Assembly: GCF_014773435.2 (NCBI RefSeq)
Contig: NZ_JACXAG020000001.1
Location: 496,001-560,000 of the forward strand
Length of the DNA: 64,000 nt
Direction of reading: 5' to 3'
Source of the DNA: Polycladospora coralii
GTDB lineage: Bacteria; Bacillota; Bacilli; Thermoactinomycetales; Thermoactinomycetaceae
Shown: one piece after another, positions 9,227-18,560 of the stretch
Position numbering within the stretch: position 1 is the first letter of the stretch
Layout of the letters: each line of letters starts with the position of its first letter
The notes under the pieces: generated by a model
Databases searched by the model: none
What the model was told of the DNA's origin: nothing
What the model saw: only the letters and a program-made list of their open reading frames with translations
Position numbers and translations under genes: made by a program

Positions 9227-10759
9227 ATGCAGGCTTTTCAAGCTTCAATTTTCAATTTAATCACAGAAACCTCTACGCACTTACCAGCTGATGTTCAGTA
9301 TTCGATCCGACAAGCAAAAGAAAAAGAAGATGCTGGAACACGCGCTGCACTAGCACTTACTACCATTTCACAAAACATACAAATGGCGGAAGAAAACGTT
9401 TCTCCCATTTGCCAAGATACTGGAATGTTGACTTTTAAAATAAAGGTTCCTGTAGGTGTGAACCAAATTGAAATGACAAAGGCGATCAAAAAAGCGGTTG
9501 TCGAAGCTACCAAACAAGGAAAACTTCGTCCCAACTCAGTAGACTCCCTAACAGGTGAAAACAGTGGGGATAACCTCGGTGAAGGCGTTCCTGTTATTCA
9601 GTACGAACAGTGGGAGCGTAACGATATTGAAGTAAGACTCATTTTAAAAGGAGGTGGCTGTGAAAACAAAAATATTCAATACAGTCTCCCATGTGAACTA
9701 GAAGGCCTCGGTAGAGCAAGCAGAGACCTTGACGGTATTCGTAAATGTATTATGCACAGTGTGTTTCAAGCACAAGGCCAGGGTTGTAGTGCTGGCTTTA
9801 TCGGTGTCGGAATTGGCGGAGATCGTACATCAGGTTATGAACTCGCTAAAAAGCAATTGTTCCGTGAAGTGACCGATACCAATCCCAATGAAGATTTAGC
9901 GAAACTGGAAGATTATATCTTAGAAAATGCCAACACGTTAAGCATCGGCACAATGGGATTTGGAGGTAACACCACGCTACTCGGATGTAAAATTGGTTCC
10001 ATGCACCGAATTCCTGCTAGTTTTTATGTATCTGTTGCTTATAATTGTTGGGCATACCGCCGTCAAGGTGTGCGGATCCATGTAGACTCTGGTGAAATAT
10101 CGGATTGGCTCTATCAGATTGAACCCCAAAAAGAACAAGCTGAGCCCGTCGATGAGATACAATCAGATGAAGATAAGCGCCAAGTGGTATTAAAGGCTCC
10201 GATCACAGAGGAGCAAATTCGTGATCTCAAAGTGGGTGATGTCGTCTTAATTAGTGGATTGATTCATACTGGACGCGATCAAATCCATAAACACCTGATG
10301 GATCATGATGCTCCTGTTGATTTAGAAGGTGGGGTACTCTATCACTGTGGTCCTGTCATGCTGAAAGATGCTGACGGGAATTGGGATGTAAAAGCGGCTG
10401 GTCCTACTACCAGTATTCGTGAAGAGCCTTATCAATCTGACATTTTGAAGAAATTTGGCATCCGGGCCGTGATTGGTAAAGGTGGTATGGGTGCGAAAAC
10501 ATTAGCCGGCTTACAAGAACACGGCGCTGTATATCTAAATGCAATCGGTGGAGCCGCACAATATTATGCCGATTGTATTACGGCTGTAGAAGGTGTAGAT
10601 TTCGAAGAGTTTGGTGTACCAGAAGCCATGTGGCATTTACGAGTGAAAGATTTTGCTGCAATCGTCACAATGGATGCACATGGAAATAGTCTTCATGATG
10701 ATGTAGAGAAATCCTCACTTGAAAAATTAGCTGCTCATAAAGAAGTGGTATTTAAATAA
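9227..10759 (+). CDS. fumA: Class I fumarate hydratase, iron-sulphur type
   Basis: The 510-residue protein fuses the alpha and beta domains of class I fumarases, which convert fumarate to malate in the citric acid cycle with an oxygen-sensitive [4Fe-4S] cluster. The three cluster cysteines are visible in SPICQDTG, GQGCSAGFIG and LLGCKIGS. The beta domain (from about residue 325) has GRDQIHKHL and GKGGMGAKT. The GGGCENKN motif is also typical. The start ATG follows AAAAGGAG with good spacing. It is a separate unit; the succinate dehydrogenase operon that feeds it lies 20 kb away. Confidence 0.93.
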   Translation: MQAFQASIFNLITETSTHLPADVQYSIRQAKEKEDAGTRAALALTTISQNIQMAEENVSPICQDTGMLTFKIKVPVGVNQIEMTKAIKKAVVEATKQGKLRPNSVDSLTGENSGDNLGEGVPVIQYEQWERNDIEVRLILKGGGCENKNIQYSLPCELEGLGRASRDLDGIRKCIMHSVFQAQGQGCSAGFIGVGIGGDRTSGYELAKKQLFREVTDTNPNEDLAKLEDYILENANTLSIGTMGFGGNTTLLGCKIGSMHRIPASFYVSVAYNCWAYRRQGVRIHVDSGEISDWLYQIEPQKEQAEPVDEIQSDEDKRQVVLKAPITEEQIRDLKVGDVVLISGLIHTGRDQIHKHLMDHDAPVDLEGGVLYHCGPVMLKDADGNWDVKAAGPTTSIREEPYQSDILKKFGIRAVIGKGGMGAKTLAGLQEHGAVYLNAIGGAAQYYADCITAVEGVDFEEFGVPEAMWHLRVKDFAAIVTMDAHGNSLHDDVEKSSLEKLAAHKEVVFK

Positions 10760-10766
10760 CTGTAAG

Positions 10767-10798
10767 GGTTCAGTATACTTCTAATTGTATACTGAACC
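10767..10798. terminator. Hairpin between fumA and the YpuA-like gene
   Basis: A perfect 12-bp stem (GGTTCAGTATAC and its complement) with no long U-tract; probably ends fumA transcription. Confidence 0.6.
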
Positions 10799-10842
10799 GA
10801 CACTTTAAACATATGAATAGAATCAAAAAGGAGGATTTTTCA

Positions 10843-11754
10843 TTGCGTAATTTAAAAAAATTGGGTTTGTTCGCAATTACCGCTATTACAGCTTTTAGTA
10901 TGGTATTCCCTTCTTCTGTCTCAGCAGATGCAATTGTAGGTGAATCTTATGTCACACTAGGTGCCAATCTAACAGAAGCCCAGCGTAACCAAATATTACA
11001 AGAAATGAGCGTCTCAGACCAAAGTAAAGTTATTGAGGTCACCAATGAGGAAGAACATCAATATCTCGGTCAATACATGAGCAAAGCAACGATTGGAACC
11101 AAAGCCATATCTTCGGCTAAAATCACCATTCAAGATAACGGAAAAGGAATCGCCGTAAAAACAAAAAATATCTCCACTATTACAGAAGAGATGTACGCAA
11201 ATGCAGCGATTACAGCAGGTATAAAAGATGCCGATCTATATATCACTGCACCATTTAAAGTATCTGGAACAGCTGGACTTACTGGAATTATTAAAGCATT
11301 TGAAACCGCTACAGGTAAAAAAATCGATGAGAGCCAAAAACAAGTAGCCAACGAGGAAATTGTGCGAACTTCTGAAGTGGCAGAAGAAATTGGCGATCCA
11401 TTAAAAGCAGCCCAGTTTATGAACCGGGTAAAAGAAGAAGTGGCAAAAGAAGAACCTAAATCAGTTGAAGAATATCGCGATATTATCATCAACGTTTCGA
11501 ACGAATTTAATATCAACCTAGATTCTGATACGATTAATCAACTAGTTACTTTCTCACAAAACTTCAATGATCTAAATATTGATTGGGACCAACTCAGTTC
11601 CCAATTTGAATCACTACGTGGGGACTTAAGTGAAGCACTGAAGAGTCCAGAAGCACAGGGCATTATTGACTCTATACTCGAATGGTTCGGAGAACTCTTC
11701 TCTGCAATCGGTGACTTCTTCACCTCATCCTCATCACGCTCTGAATCTAATTAA
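10843..11754 (+). CDS. Secreted DUF1002 (YpuA-like) protein
   Basis: The 303-residue product starts with a signal peptide (LRNLKKLGLFAITAITAF through VSADA). The mature part has the DUF1002 pattern: VTLGANLTEAQRNQIL near the start, AKITIQDNGKGIAVKTKNIS, and DADLYITAPFKVSGTAGLTG. This matches B. subtilis YpuA, a sporulation-linked envelope protein of unknown function. The C-terminus is a helical region with WFGELFSAIGDFF. TTG at 10843 is chosen because AAAGGAGG lies eight bases upstream; the ATG at 10813 precedes that site and cannot use it. Confidence 0.8.
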   Translation: MRNLKKLGLFAITAITAFSMVFPSSVSADAIVGESYVTLGANLTEAQRNQILQEMSVSDQSKVIEVTNEEEHQYLGQYMSKATIGTKAISSAKITIQDNGKGIAVKTKNISTITEEMYANAAITAGIKDADLYITAPFKVSGTAGLTGIIKAFETATGKKIDESQKQVANEEIVRTSEVAEEIGDPLKAAQFMNRVKEEVAKEEPKSVEEYRDIIINVSNEFNINLDSDTINQLVTFSQNFNDLNIDWDQLSSQFESLRGDLSEALKSPEAQGIIDSILEWFGELFSAIGDFFTSSSSRSESN

Positions 11755-11755
11755 C

Positions 11756-11791
11756 AAAAAAGGCTTAAGCTGGTTGCTTAAGCCTTTTTTG
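11756..11791. terminator. Bidirectional terminator between convergent genes
   Basis: AAAAAAGGCTTAAGC and its complement form a 15-bp stem serving the YpuA-like gene on the plus strand and the Rieske gene on the minus strand. The Rieske stop codon (11778) lies inside the hairpin. Confidence 0.85.
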
Positions 11792-12758
11792 TGTCTGAAA
11801 TCACGATGCGTGGCTCCTTATTGGTTAAAAATGCATACCATCTCTGTCTAAAGCGAACTTGGGGACCGTCAGCTGGTACATGTGCTTCTAGCCTTAGTGC
11901 TTCTGGAATAGGACGTGGGTGCTGTGACTCCACCACAGCTTGATCTTCTTTTAAGATTTTAGAGCTATAGTATGAAAAAATGAAGTTTACACCTGGGAAT
12001 TTAGCGAAATTCCGGCCCGCATGTCCAAAAATAAGTGTTTTCTCTTTTTCAACCGGGGTAAAAGTGACAAAATTTATAAATTTCGCTTTACGTTGTTTTT
12101 TTGGCCTTAATATCCACAAGTGAGGAAAACGAAATTCTAAAATGCCATCTCCGTTATGAATCTCGATCTGATCCCCTTCGGACTCAAAGTTAATCTCAAT
12201 TTCCTTGGCCAAACGTCTTCCGATCGTTTTCTGATGTACGATAGGTAAATGGGCTACATCTAATACACTTTCTACCGCCCTTGTTAAGTGTGCGGACCAA
12301 ACTGCATCATAGGGAGATAAGACCAAGTCAGGATCATCCAGTTCAGGAAACAATTCAAGTGATGGTGGGTCAGTCACCACCGCTGGATAAACCCATATTA
12401 ATCCAGCTTTTTCTTGCACTGGATAAGCATTTGTATGTGCGAAATCAGGAATGGGACGTTTTGGGTGAGCAGGAATCTGCTTGCAAGTGCCCTCACCATC
12501 AAACTCCCATGCATGGTACGGACAACGAATATGTCCATCTGAACATGTTCCCAATACAAGGTCCGCACCACGATGGGGACAATAGGCGTGTACGGCCTTG
12601 GCTACCCCTTTTTGATCACGAAAAAGTACAATATCGAGTCCAACAACGCTTATTTTTAATGGCCTCTTTTTTAAACTCTTCGACCATTTCACTGCATACC
12701 ACTGGCATGGAAAGGTACGCTCGTCTTTTTCTTTGGCAAGTCGATACGCTGTCTGCAT
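11778..12758 (-). CDS. Rieske non-haem iron oxygenase, alpha-subunit type
   Basis: The 326-residue protein has an N-terminal Rieske [2Fe-2S] domain with CPHRG (C60, H62) and CPYHAW (C79, H82). A catalytic domain follows whose iron site is visible as E163-SVL-D167-VA-H170-LPIV-H175. The layout fits ring-hydroxylating or pheophorbide a oxygenase-type enzymes that need a separate reductase, none of which is nearby. The substrate is unknown. It starts two bases after the MocR regulator's stop, with AAGGAG overlapping the regulator's end, so the two are translated from one message. The regulator probably responds to the oxygenase's substrate or product. Confidence 0.85.
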   Translation of the reverse strand: MQTAYRLAKEKDERTFPCQWYAVKWSKSLKKRPLKISVVGLDIVLFRDQKGVAKAVHAYCPHRGADLVLGTCSDGHIRCPYHAWEFDGEGTCKQIPAHPKRPIPDFAHTNAYPVQEKAGLIWVYPAVVTDPPSLELFPELDDPDLVLSPYDAVWSAHLTRAVESVLDVAHLPIVHQKTIGRRLAKEIEINFESEGDQIEIHNGDGILEFRFPHLWILRPKKQRKAKFINFVTFTPVEKEKTLIFGHAGRNFAKFPGVNFIFSYYSSKILKEDQAVVESQHPRPIPEALRLEAHVPADGPQVRFRQRWYAFLTNKEPRIVISDTKKA

Positions 12759-12759
12759 C

Positions 12760-14121
12760 TTATCGTTCTCCTTTCACCCAATGAATCATTCGGTTATCTG
12801 ACATGACAGTCCCTAAATGCGCTATGCTCTGTTTAATCTCTGATTCTTGCACTTGCATGACACAAAGTCGAATATAATTTTCTTTTGGAAAATGAGGTAA
12901 ATAGAACGAATTTGAGGTTGGAAAATGAATGCCGTCTTGACGCATACGAGCTTGCAGAGAAGATAGATTTATTCCGTCAGGCAAAGTAAAGTGGGCAAAA
13001 ATCCCCGTATCTGGAATAAATCGATCTACACTAGGGGGAAGATACTGATCACATGTTGCTTGCAGTACTTTCATTTTTTCATGGTAGTGCTTACGCAATT
13101 GTTTGATATGTTGTTCATACATATCACTTTGTAAATAAACTTCCAAGGCGGCTTGTGATACGGCAGTCGTTTGAATATCAATTCCTTTTTTATAGTGATT
13201 AAAGATAGATTGTAACCGTGATGGTAAAACAGCTATGCCAAGTCGCAACCCTGGTAGCATCACTTTAGAGAAACTTTTAAGGTAGATCGTGTATTCCCCA
13301 TGGTCGGCACTAAAAATAGAATCCGCTTTAGGATCCCGTTCTAAATCGGCTAAATAATCATCTTCTACAATATAAACATCATATTTTTTAGCAAGTAATG
13401 CAATCTTCTTTTTCTCTTCTTGTGCATAACTTGTACCTAACGGATTATGAAAACGTGGTACTGTATAAAAAAATTTAATCTGATTCCCTCGGAAGTAACG
13501 CTCTAGCTCCTCAAAATCAATACCAGCCGCAGTTCGGCGAATGCCGATTGCAGTGGCACCAAGTAACTGAATCGCTCTTAATACACCACTATATGTAGGC
13601 TGTTCCACCAAGATATTCATTTTTCCATTGGGAAATGGCATAGCGGCAAGGATATAAATCGCTTGTTGTGAGCCTGCTACCACATTAATATAATCAGGTT
13701 TTGTAAAAATTTGCTTAGTTGCAAGTTGTTTCTCCATTTCACAACGCAATGAATAAAAACCTTGTGGTTCCGTATAGGTAAAAAGCTCTTGCTGATACAA
13801 CGTAATCGCCCGATCTAAACAATGTTGAAAATCTTGATAAGGCAAAACGCTGGGATGCGGTGTAACGGATGCAAAATCAATTATCTCCTGAGATGCAGCG
13901 GTAGAAACGTCAGGTCGATCGACAACATAATATCCACTTTTAGGCACCGCATAAATGAGATGTTCTCGCTCTAAAGCAATAAATGCTCGAATCGCTGTAT
14001 TTTTACTACAAGCAAATGAAAGAGAGACATTCCGAATGGAAGGAAGTTTATCGCCTGCCTTCAATTTTTTTGTCCGAATTAAATTTTTATAATACTTCGT
14101 AATCACATCATAACGGTTCAT
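12760..14121 (-). CDS. MocR-type GntR/aminotransferase transcriptional regulator
   Basis: The 453-residue protein has an N-terminal GntR winged helix (residues 1-70: LKAGDKLPSIRNVS, CSKNTAIRAF) and a C-terminal fold I aminotransferase-like domain. The PLP lysine lies in LKSFSKVMLPGLRLG; other PLP-site marks are VAGSQQAIY, RFHNPLGTSY and VEDDYL. MocR proteins use bound PLP or an amino compound as signal. It is the first gene of a two-gene unit with the Rieske oxygenase and is divergent from the GNAT gene, so the 108-base gap probably holds its operator. Confidence 0.9.
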   Translation of the reverse strand: MNRYDVITKYYKNLIRTKKLKAGDKLPSIRNVSLSFACSKNTAIRAFIALEREHLIYAVPKSGYYVVDRPDVSTAASQEIIDFASVTPHPSVLPYQDFQHCLDRAITLYQQELFTYTEPQGFYSLRCEMEKQLATKQIFTKPDYINVVAGSQQAIYILAAMPFPNGKMNILVEQPTYSGVLRAIQLLGATAIGIRRTAAGIDFEELERYFRGNQIKFFYTVPRFHNPLGTSYAQEEKKKIALLAKKYDVYIVEDDYLADLERDPKADSIFSADHGEYTIYLKSFSKVMLPGLRLGIAVLPSRLQSIFNHYKKGIDIQTTAVSQAALEVYLQSDMYEQHIKQLRKHYHEKMKVLQATCDQYLPPSVDRFIPDTGIFAHFTLPDGINLSSLQARMRQDGIHFPTSNSFYLPHFPKENYIRLCVMQVQESEIKQSIAHLGTVMSDNRMIHWVKGER

Positions 14122-14229
14122 GTTCTACCTACCTCCTCTCCATCTATACCCATACAGATGATCCAAATAAACTAGACGGCCTCTCTTTGCTTTTATTATA
14201 CTAGAAAAATAGAAATGGAGGTATAAATC

Positions 14230-14640
14230 ATGATGGCTCAACATCCTCAACTCCCTTATTACATCAGTGATCAGAAAGCACTATTAGCGTTAGACACCAT
14301 ACAAGCGTTACTTCATACCAGTTATTGGGCCGCCGATTATTCACGGGCTAAAATTGAGAAAAGCATCCAAAATTCATTATGTTTTGGGATTTATCATGAA
14401 ACGGGTCAAGTCGGCTTTGCGCGGGTCATATCGGATTACGCAACCTTTTCCTGGATTTGTGATGTGATCATTGATCATAGGCATCGCGGGCAAGGCTTAG
14501 GGAAGTGGTTCGTCTCTATCATCACATCTTATCCCCAGTTAACGGGTATACGTATGTTACTCGGCACACGTGATGCACACGAGCTTTATGCACAATTTGG
14601 TTTTGAAAATAAAGAAGTGATGTTTCGTAAATCGATGTAG
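14230..14640 (+). CDS. GNAT family N-acetyltransferase
   Basis: The 136-residue protein has the GNAT core: GFARVISDYATFSWICDVII as the central strands and HRGQGLGKWF as the acetyl-CoA pyrophosphate loop. It ends in YAQFGFENKE, typical of the YdhJ/PhnO-like small GNATs. The acceptor is unknown. GGAGG lies nine bases before the ATG. The next gene starts 71 bases later on the same strand. Confidence 0.88.
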   Translation: MMAQHPQLPYYISDQKALLALDTIQALLHTSYWAADYSRAKIEKSIQNSLCFGIYHETGQVGFARVISDYATFSWICDVIIDHRHRGQGLGKWFVSIITSYPQLTGIRMLLGTRDAHELYAQFGFENKEVMFRKSM

Positions 14641-14710
14641 GTGATAAATTAGATAAACTCTATTATAATCTACTCATGAACGTTTAATAAATAAGATAGC
14701 AGGTGAAATC

Positions 14711-15511
14711 ATGTCTGAAACCGAAAACATACAAGCCGCACAATTCCCTCAAACCATTGATACACTTGTACATGATTTGAAAAATATCGGCATCCAACAA
14801 GGAATGACCATAATCGTCCACTCTTCTCTCTCCTCAATCGGTTGGGTTTGTGGAGGGGCTCAAACAGTTGTAGAAGCTTTGATGAAAGTCTTAACTCCAG
14901 CTGGAACATTAGTGATGCCCACCCACTCTGCCATTTTATCTGATCCGAAAGATTGGGGAAATCCCCCCGTACCAGAAGCCTGGTGGCAAACGATTCGTGA
15001 GCAAATGCCTGCATATGATCCCCATTTAACACCCACTTTTCTCATGGGAAAAATTGTAGACTGCTTTCGCTCTCATACCGACACCATCCGTAGTTCACAT
15101 CCAAAAAACTCATTTGCAGCATGGGGGAAACATGCACATCTCATCACAGCTAATCATTCGCTTGCTTTTTCAATGGGAGAAAACTCTCCACTCGCACGTT
15201 TATATGACTTAGACGCATATGTACTCCTACTAGGTGTTGACTTTGACAGTAATACATCCTTTCACTTAGCCGAGTACCGTCAAGCAAAGCCACCTGTCAT
15301 AGAAGAGAGTGCCCCCATTATAGCGCACGGAAAACGGGTGTGGAAAACGTATCAAGATATTGAAACCGCTGAAGAAACATTTGCTGAATTAGGTAAACAG
15401 TATGTCCAAAAATATTCGGTTAAACAAACTCAAGTCGGTCAAGCCCCATCCTATTTATTTTCACAACGACAAGCTGTCGACTTTGCTCTGCAATCCTTAC
15501 AGGGGAGGTGA
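14711..15511 (+). CDS. AAC(3)-type aminoglycoside N-acetyltransferase family protein
   Basis: The 266-residue protein has the normal length and motifs of the antibiotic 3-N-acetyltransferase family: HSSLSSIGWVCGGAQTVVEAL, GTLVMPT, SSHPKNSFAAWGKHA, LLGVDFDSNTSFHLAEYR. It is like B. subtilis YokD. Chromosomal members often have unknown natural acceptors, so resistance cannot be claimed. The catalytic histidine region (SSHP) is present. It uses ATG 14711 after AGCAGGTG and is followed by a terminator. Confidence 0.85.
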   Translation: MSETENIQAAQFPQTIDTLVHDLKNIGIQQGMTIIVHSSLSSIGWVCGGAQTVVEALMKVLTPAGTLVMPTHSAILSDPKDWGNPPVPEAWWQTIREQMPAYDPHLTPTFLMGKIVDCFRSHTDTIRSSHPKNSFAAWGKHAHLITANHSLAFSMGENSPLARLYDLDAYVLLLGVDFDSNTSFHLAEYRQAKPPVIEESAPIIAHGKRVWKTYQDIETAEETFAELGKQYVQKYSVKQTQVGQAPSYLFSQRQAVDFALQSLQGR

Positions 15512-15615
15512 TGCAGGTATTCGCCCTATCTGGTTTGATTTTACTCATCGCCGGTTATTCCCATGGTATTTTACTCAGCATTTTGGATTAGTAAAAAACG
15601 CAATCTGTAATCGTA

Positions 15616-15648
15616 ATAAAGCCATCCAAATGAATAGGATGGCTTTAT
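15616..15648 (+). terminator. Rho-independent terminator
   Basis: AAAGCCATCC/GGATGGCTTT stem about 100 bases after the acetyltransferase stop. Confidence 0.7.
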
Positions 15649-15872
15649 CATTGCGATTCGTATGTATCCATACAAAATTATACTTTGTATGAAGATGTGA
15701 TGTGATGTGATGGAATCGAGCAGTCTTCATTGTGAATTAGCTCTTTCTTTGCCTATCTATGAACAAAAAAACCTTTCAATCAGTACTCAAAAATTCCATA
15801 AAATAATGCCCTCATTTTGAAAGAGGGTGTGCTGGTTCGAGAAACAGATATGGAAATACTACGACATGAATG

Positions 15873-15971
15873 CTTGAACATTTAGCTCAAGATGAAATGG
15901 ACCAGATTGTTGTATGGTACAAAGATCGCCTTGTGCGTTTTGGGTTTGCCTCAACCGGTCAGTCGATCTAA
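15873..15971 (+). pseudogene. Remnant of an IS607-type serine recombinase (TnpA)
   Basis: Read in the plus strand this gives LEHLAQDEMDQIVVWYKDRL followed by VRFGFA. It matches the segment of IS607-family resolvases around IVVEYKDRL-RFGF. There is no start and no catalytic N-terminus. The match stops at about 15953, where the sequence changes to the flank shared by the propeller genes (AACCGGTCA), so the transposon fragment was cut there. Confidence 0.6.
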
Positions 15972-17002
15972 GGGGTAATGGCCAGTGCTGTTGGCACTAA
16001 ACCGACTCCTACTGTTGAAATCACTTGATTTGTCTTCGTCTCAATCACAGATACCATAGCACTATCTCTATTTACAACATAAACATAGCGGTCATCTGCT
16101 GTGATCCCTAAGGTGAAGGAAAAACTCCCCGCTCTTACTGTGGCAATCACTTGATGGGTACGCGTCTCGATCACGGATACTGTTCCTCCCCTATTGACCA
16201 CATAAAGATAGCGACCATCTGCTGTAGCCTTAAGGGAAAATGGAGAATCTCCCAATTCTACTGTTGAAATGACTTGATGAGTACTGGTATCAATCACGGA
16301 TATGGTAGCATCATCTCTATTTACAACATATACAAATTGTCCGTCTGCTGTGATCTCAAGCGGCAATGCATTAACTCCCACCGCAACCGTGGCAATCACC
16401 TGGTTCACCTTGATATCAATCACGGAGACATTATTGTTAGTCTCATTACTGACATAAGCATACCGTCCATCGGGTGTGATTTTAAGGAAGGATGCTGGCC
16501 CCCCATTCCTTATCTGCGAAATGACTTGATTCGTCTTCGTCTCAATCACGGTTACAATGCGATCAGTACCAGATGCATTTGGCACATAAGCAAATTGATC
16601 GTCTGGTGTGATGACGATAGCGCTTGGGAAAGCATTCAATTGAACGGTTGCCATCACCCGATAATCTTTGGTGTCAATGACGGTTACATTACCACTGATA
16701 CTATTATCAAGTACATAAAGCCATTGTCCATCATGGGTAATCGCCATAAGGCTAGTAGGTTGCCCTGGTGAACTTACTGACCTAACTTGGATCGTAGCTA
16801 TCACCTTGTGATCCTTTGTATCAATAACCGTCACATTTCCAGGAACCCCTTGGCTTAATACATAACAATATTGGCCGTTAGGTGATACAATAGTAGCTAC
16901 GGGTAACCCTTGAACCTGAATGTTTGCAACGAGCCGATTCACCTTGGTATCAATGACCGATACGCTCATGCCTCCAAAATTTGCAACATATACAAATGAC
17001 AT
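15968..17002 (-). CDS. YVTN/YncE-type beta-propeller protein, copy 1
   Basis: The 344-residue protein is made of eight repeats of about 42 residues with the pattern YVYV-N-----VSVIDT-TNQVI-TV-VG--P--LAITPDG. It has no signal peptide, membrane segment or other domain. Eight units rather than the usual seven are seen, so an eight-bladed or velcro-closed seven-bladed propeller is likely. Function of such proteins is usually unknown; ligand or protein binding is likely. ATG 17002 follows AAAGGAAGTG. It is the last of four tandem paralogues and is flanked by an IS607 fragment. No terminator is seen. Confidence 0.85.
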   Translation of the reverse strand: MSFVYVANFGGMSVSVIDTKVNRLVANIQVQGLPVATIVSPNGQYCYVLSQGVPGNVTVIDTKDHKVIATIQVRSVSSPGQPTSLMAITHDGQWLYVLDNSISGNVTVIDTKDYRVMATVQLNAFPSAIVITPDDQFAYVPNASGTDRIVTVIETKTNQVISQIRNGGPASFLKITPDGRYAYVSNETNNNVSVIDIKVNQVIATVAVGVNALPLEITADGQFVYVVNRDDATISVIDTSTHQVISTVELGDSPFSLKATADGRYLYVVNRGGTVSVIETRTHQVIATVRAGSFSFTLGITADDRYVYVVNRDSAMVSVIETKTNQVISTVGVGLVPTALAITP

Positions 17003-17226
17003 CGATTCACTTCCTTTCGGTAAAAGCGTTTTTACAAGTTTATGCTATGTATGTGCACACTGCAGTGTCGTCATGTATCCATAATCGAAACCAAGACGAA
17101 TGCGATGCGAATATAACGTTACGTATATATTCTAACGATTCGCTGTCACCGTGAGCGCAAAGGAAACAAACCCAATCGATATCGTTGCAATCAGCAAGTA
17201 CACGCTTGCAAGTTAGACCAATCGAC

Positions 17227-18261
17227 CTAAGGTGTAATGGCTAGTGCTTGTGGCAGTGAACCCACTCTTACTGTTGAGATGACCCGATTGGTCTTCGCCT
17301 CAATCACGGATACCGTGTTCTCACCCCCATTTACAACATAGACATAACGGTCATCTGCTGTAATCCTTAGAGTGAATGGCATTAAACCCACTCCTACTGT
17401 TGAAACGACCCGATTGGTCTTCGTATCAATCACGGATACCGTGTTTTCACCTTGATTTACAACATAAACATAACGACCATCTGCCATGACCTTAGGGATG
17501 AGTGGAAATAGGCCCACTCCTACTGTTGAAATGACCTGGTTGGTGCGCACCTCAATCACAGATACCGTAGCATCAATTGTATTTGTCACATAAACATATT
17601 GTCCATCTGCTGTGATATCAAGAGACAAATCCCCTGCTACCATCCCCACTGAAATAATCGCAATCACTTGATTTCCTTTCCTATCAAGGACGAAGACATT
17701 AGCGTCAACATTACTACATGCATAGATATAACGTCCATCTGGTGTGATGAGAATGTCGAATGCTCCCAAATCAATTCCTGTCGACGAAATCACTTGATTC
17801 GTCTTCGTTTCAATCACGGTTACAGAACCTGAATCAGCATTTACCACATAAGCAAATTGATCGTCTGCTGTGATGGCGATAGAGTTTGGGATCGTAATCA
17901 ATTGTACGTTTGCAATCACACGATAATCTTTGGTGTCAATTACGGTTACATTAGAACTGGCACTATTAGCCACATAAATCCATTGACCATCATGCGTGAT
18001 TGCCATGGGATTATTTGGTAAAGATGAAGAGGTTACTACTCCAACCTGTATCGTAGCCATCACCTTGTGATCCTTTGTGTCAATAACCGTCACATTTCCA
18101 GGAGATCCTTGGCTTAATACATAACAATATTGTCCGTTGGGTGATAGGATAGTAGCAATTGGTGATCCTTGAACCTGAATGTTTGCAATAAGTCGATTCA
18201 CCTTGGTATCAATGACCGATACGTTAGCACTATTAAAATTTGCAACATATACAAATGACAT
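17227..18261 (-). CDS. YVTN/YncE-type beta-propeller protein, copy 2
   Basis: A 344-residue paralogue with the same eight-repeat build as copy 1 and an almost identical first 70 residues (MSFVYVANFNSANVSVIDTK). Start 18261 is chosen because GGGAGTG precedes it and all paralogues begin MSFVYV; the frame open to 18279 adds six residues upstream of that site. Repeats 3 to 5 differ most from the other copies, for instance a cysteine-containing YIYACSNV. The region upstream resembles those of copies 3 and 4. Confidence 0.85.
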   Translation of the reverse strand: MSFVYVANFNSANVSVIDTKVNRLIANIQVQGSPIATILSPNGQYCYVLSQGSPGNVTVIDTKDHKVMATIQVGVVTSSSLPNNPMAITHDGQWIYVANSASSNVTVIDTKDYRVIANVQLITIPNSIAITADDQFAYVVNADSGSVTVIETKTNQVISSTGIDLGAFDILITPDGRYIYACSNVDANVFVLDRKGNQVIAIISVGMVAGDLSLDITADGQYVYVTNTIDATVSVIEVRTNQVISTVGVGLFPLIPKVMADGRYVYVVNQGENTVSVIDTKTNRVVSTVGVGLMPFTLRITADDRYVYVVNGGENTVSVIEAKTNRVISTVRVGSLPQALAITP

Positions 18262-18560
18262 GGATTCACTCCCTTTCACAAAAAGCGTTTTTATAAGTTT
18301 ATGTAGATGAAAGATTGTCCTATGTATGGATTGCTACACAGAAGAAAACTCTTCAGATGAAAACTGCTGTGTCATCATGTATCCGTGATTGAAATCAAGA
18401 CGTATGCGATGCGAATATGACTTTTTTACCGTCCGGCATTGGCTACGTATACAGCCTAACGAGCGCAAAGGAAACAAACTCAATCGGTATCGTTTCAGTC
18501 ACCAAGTCTCCTACTTACCAGTTCAGCAAAGTGAACGAAAGTTTCAACCGGTCAATCAAT

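Noticed and set aside
12281-12784. Plus-strand open frame of 167 codons
   Set aside because: Antisense to the Rieske oxygenase, whose iron and cluster motifs are intact.
18280-18400. SigmaK or SigmaE promoters shared by the propeller genes
   Set aside because: CATACATAG and CTACATAAA blocks are shared by the copies, but no properly spaced -35 was found, so shared ancestry explains them equally well.
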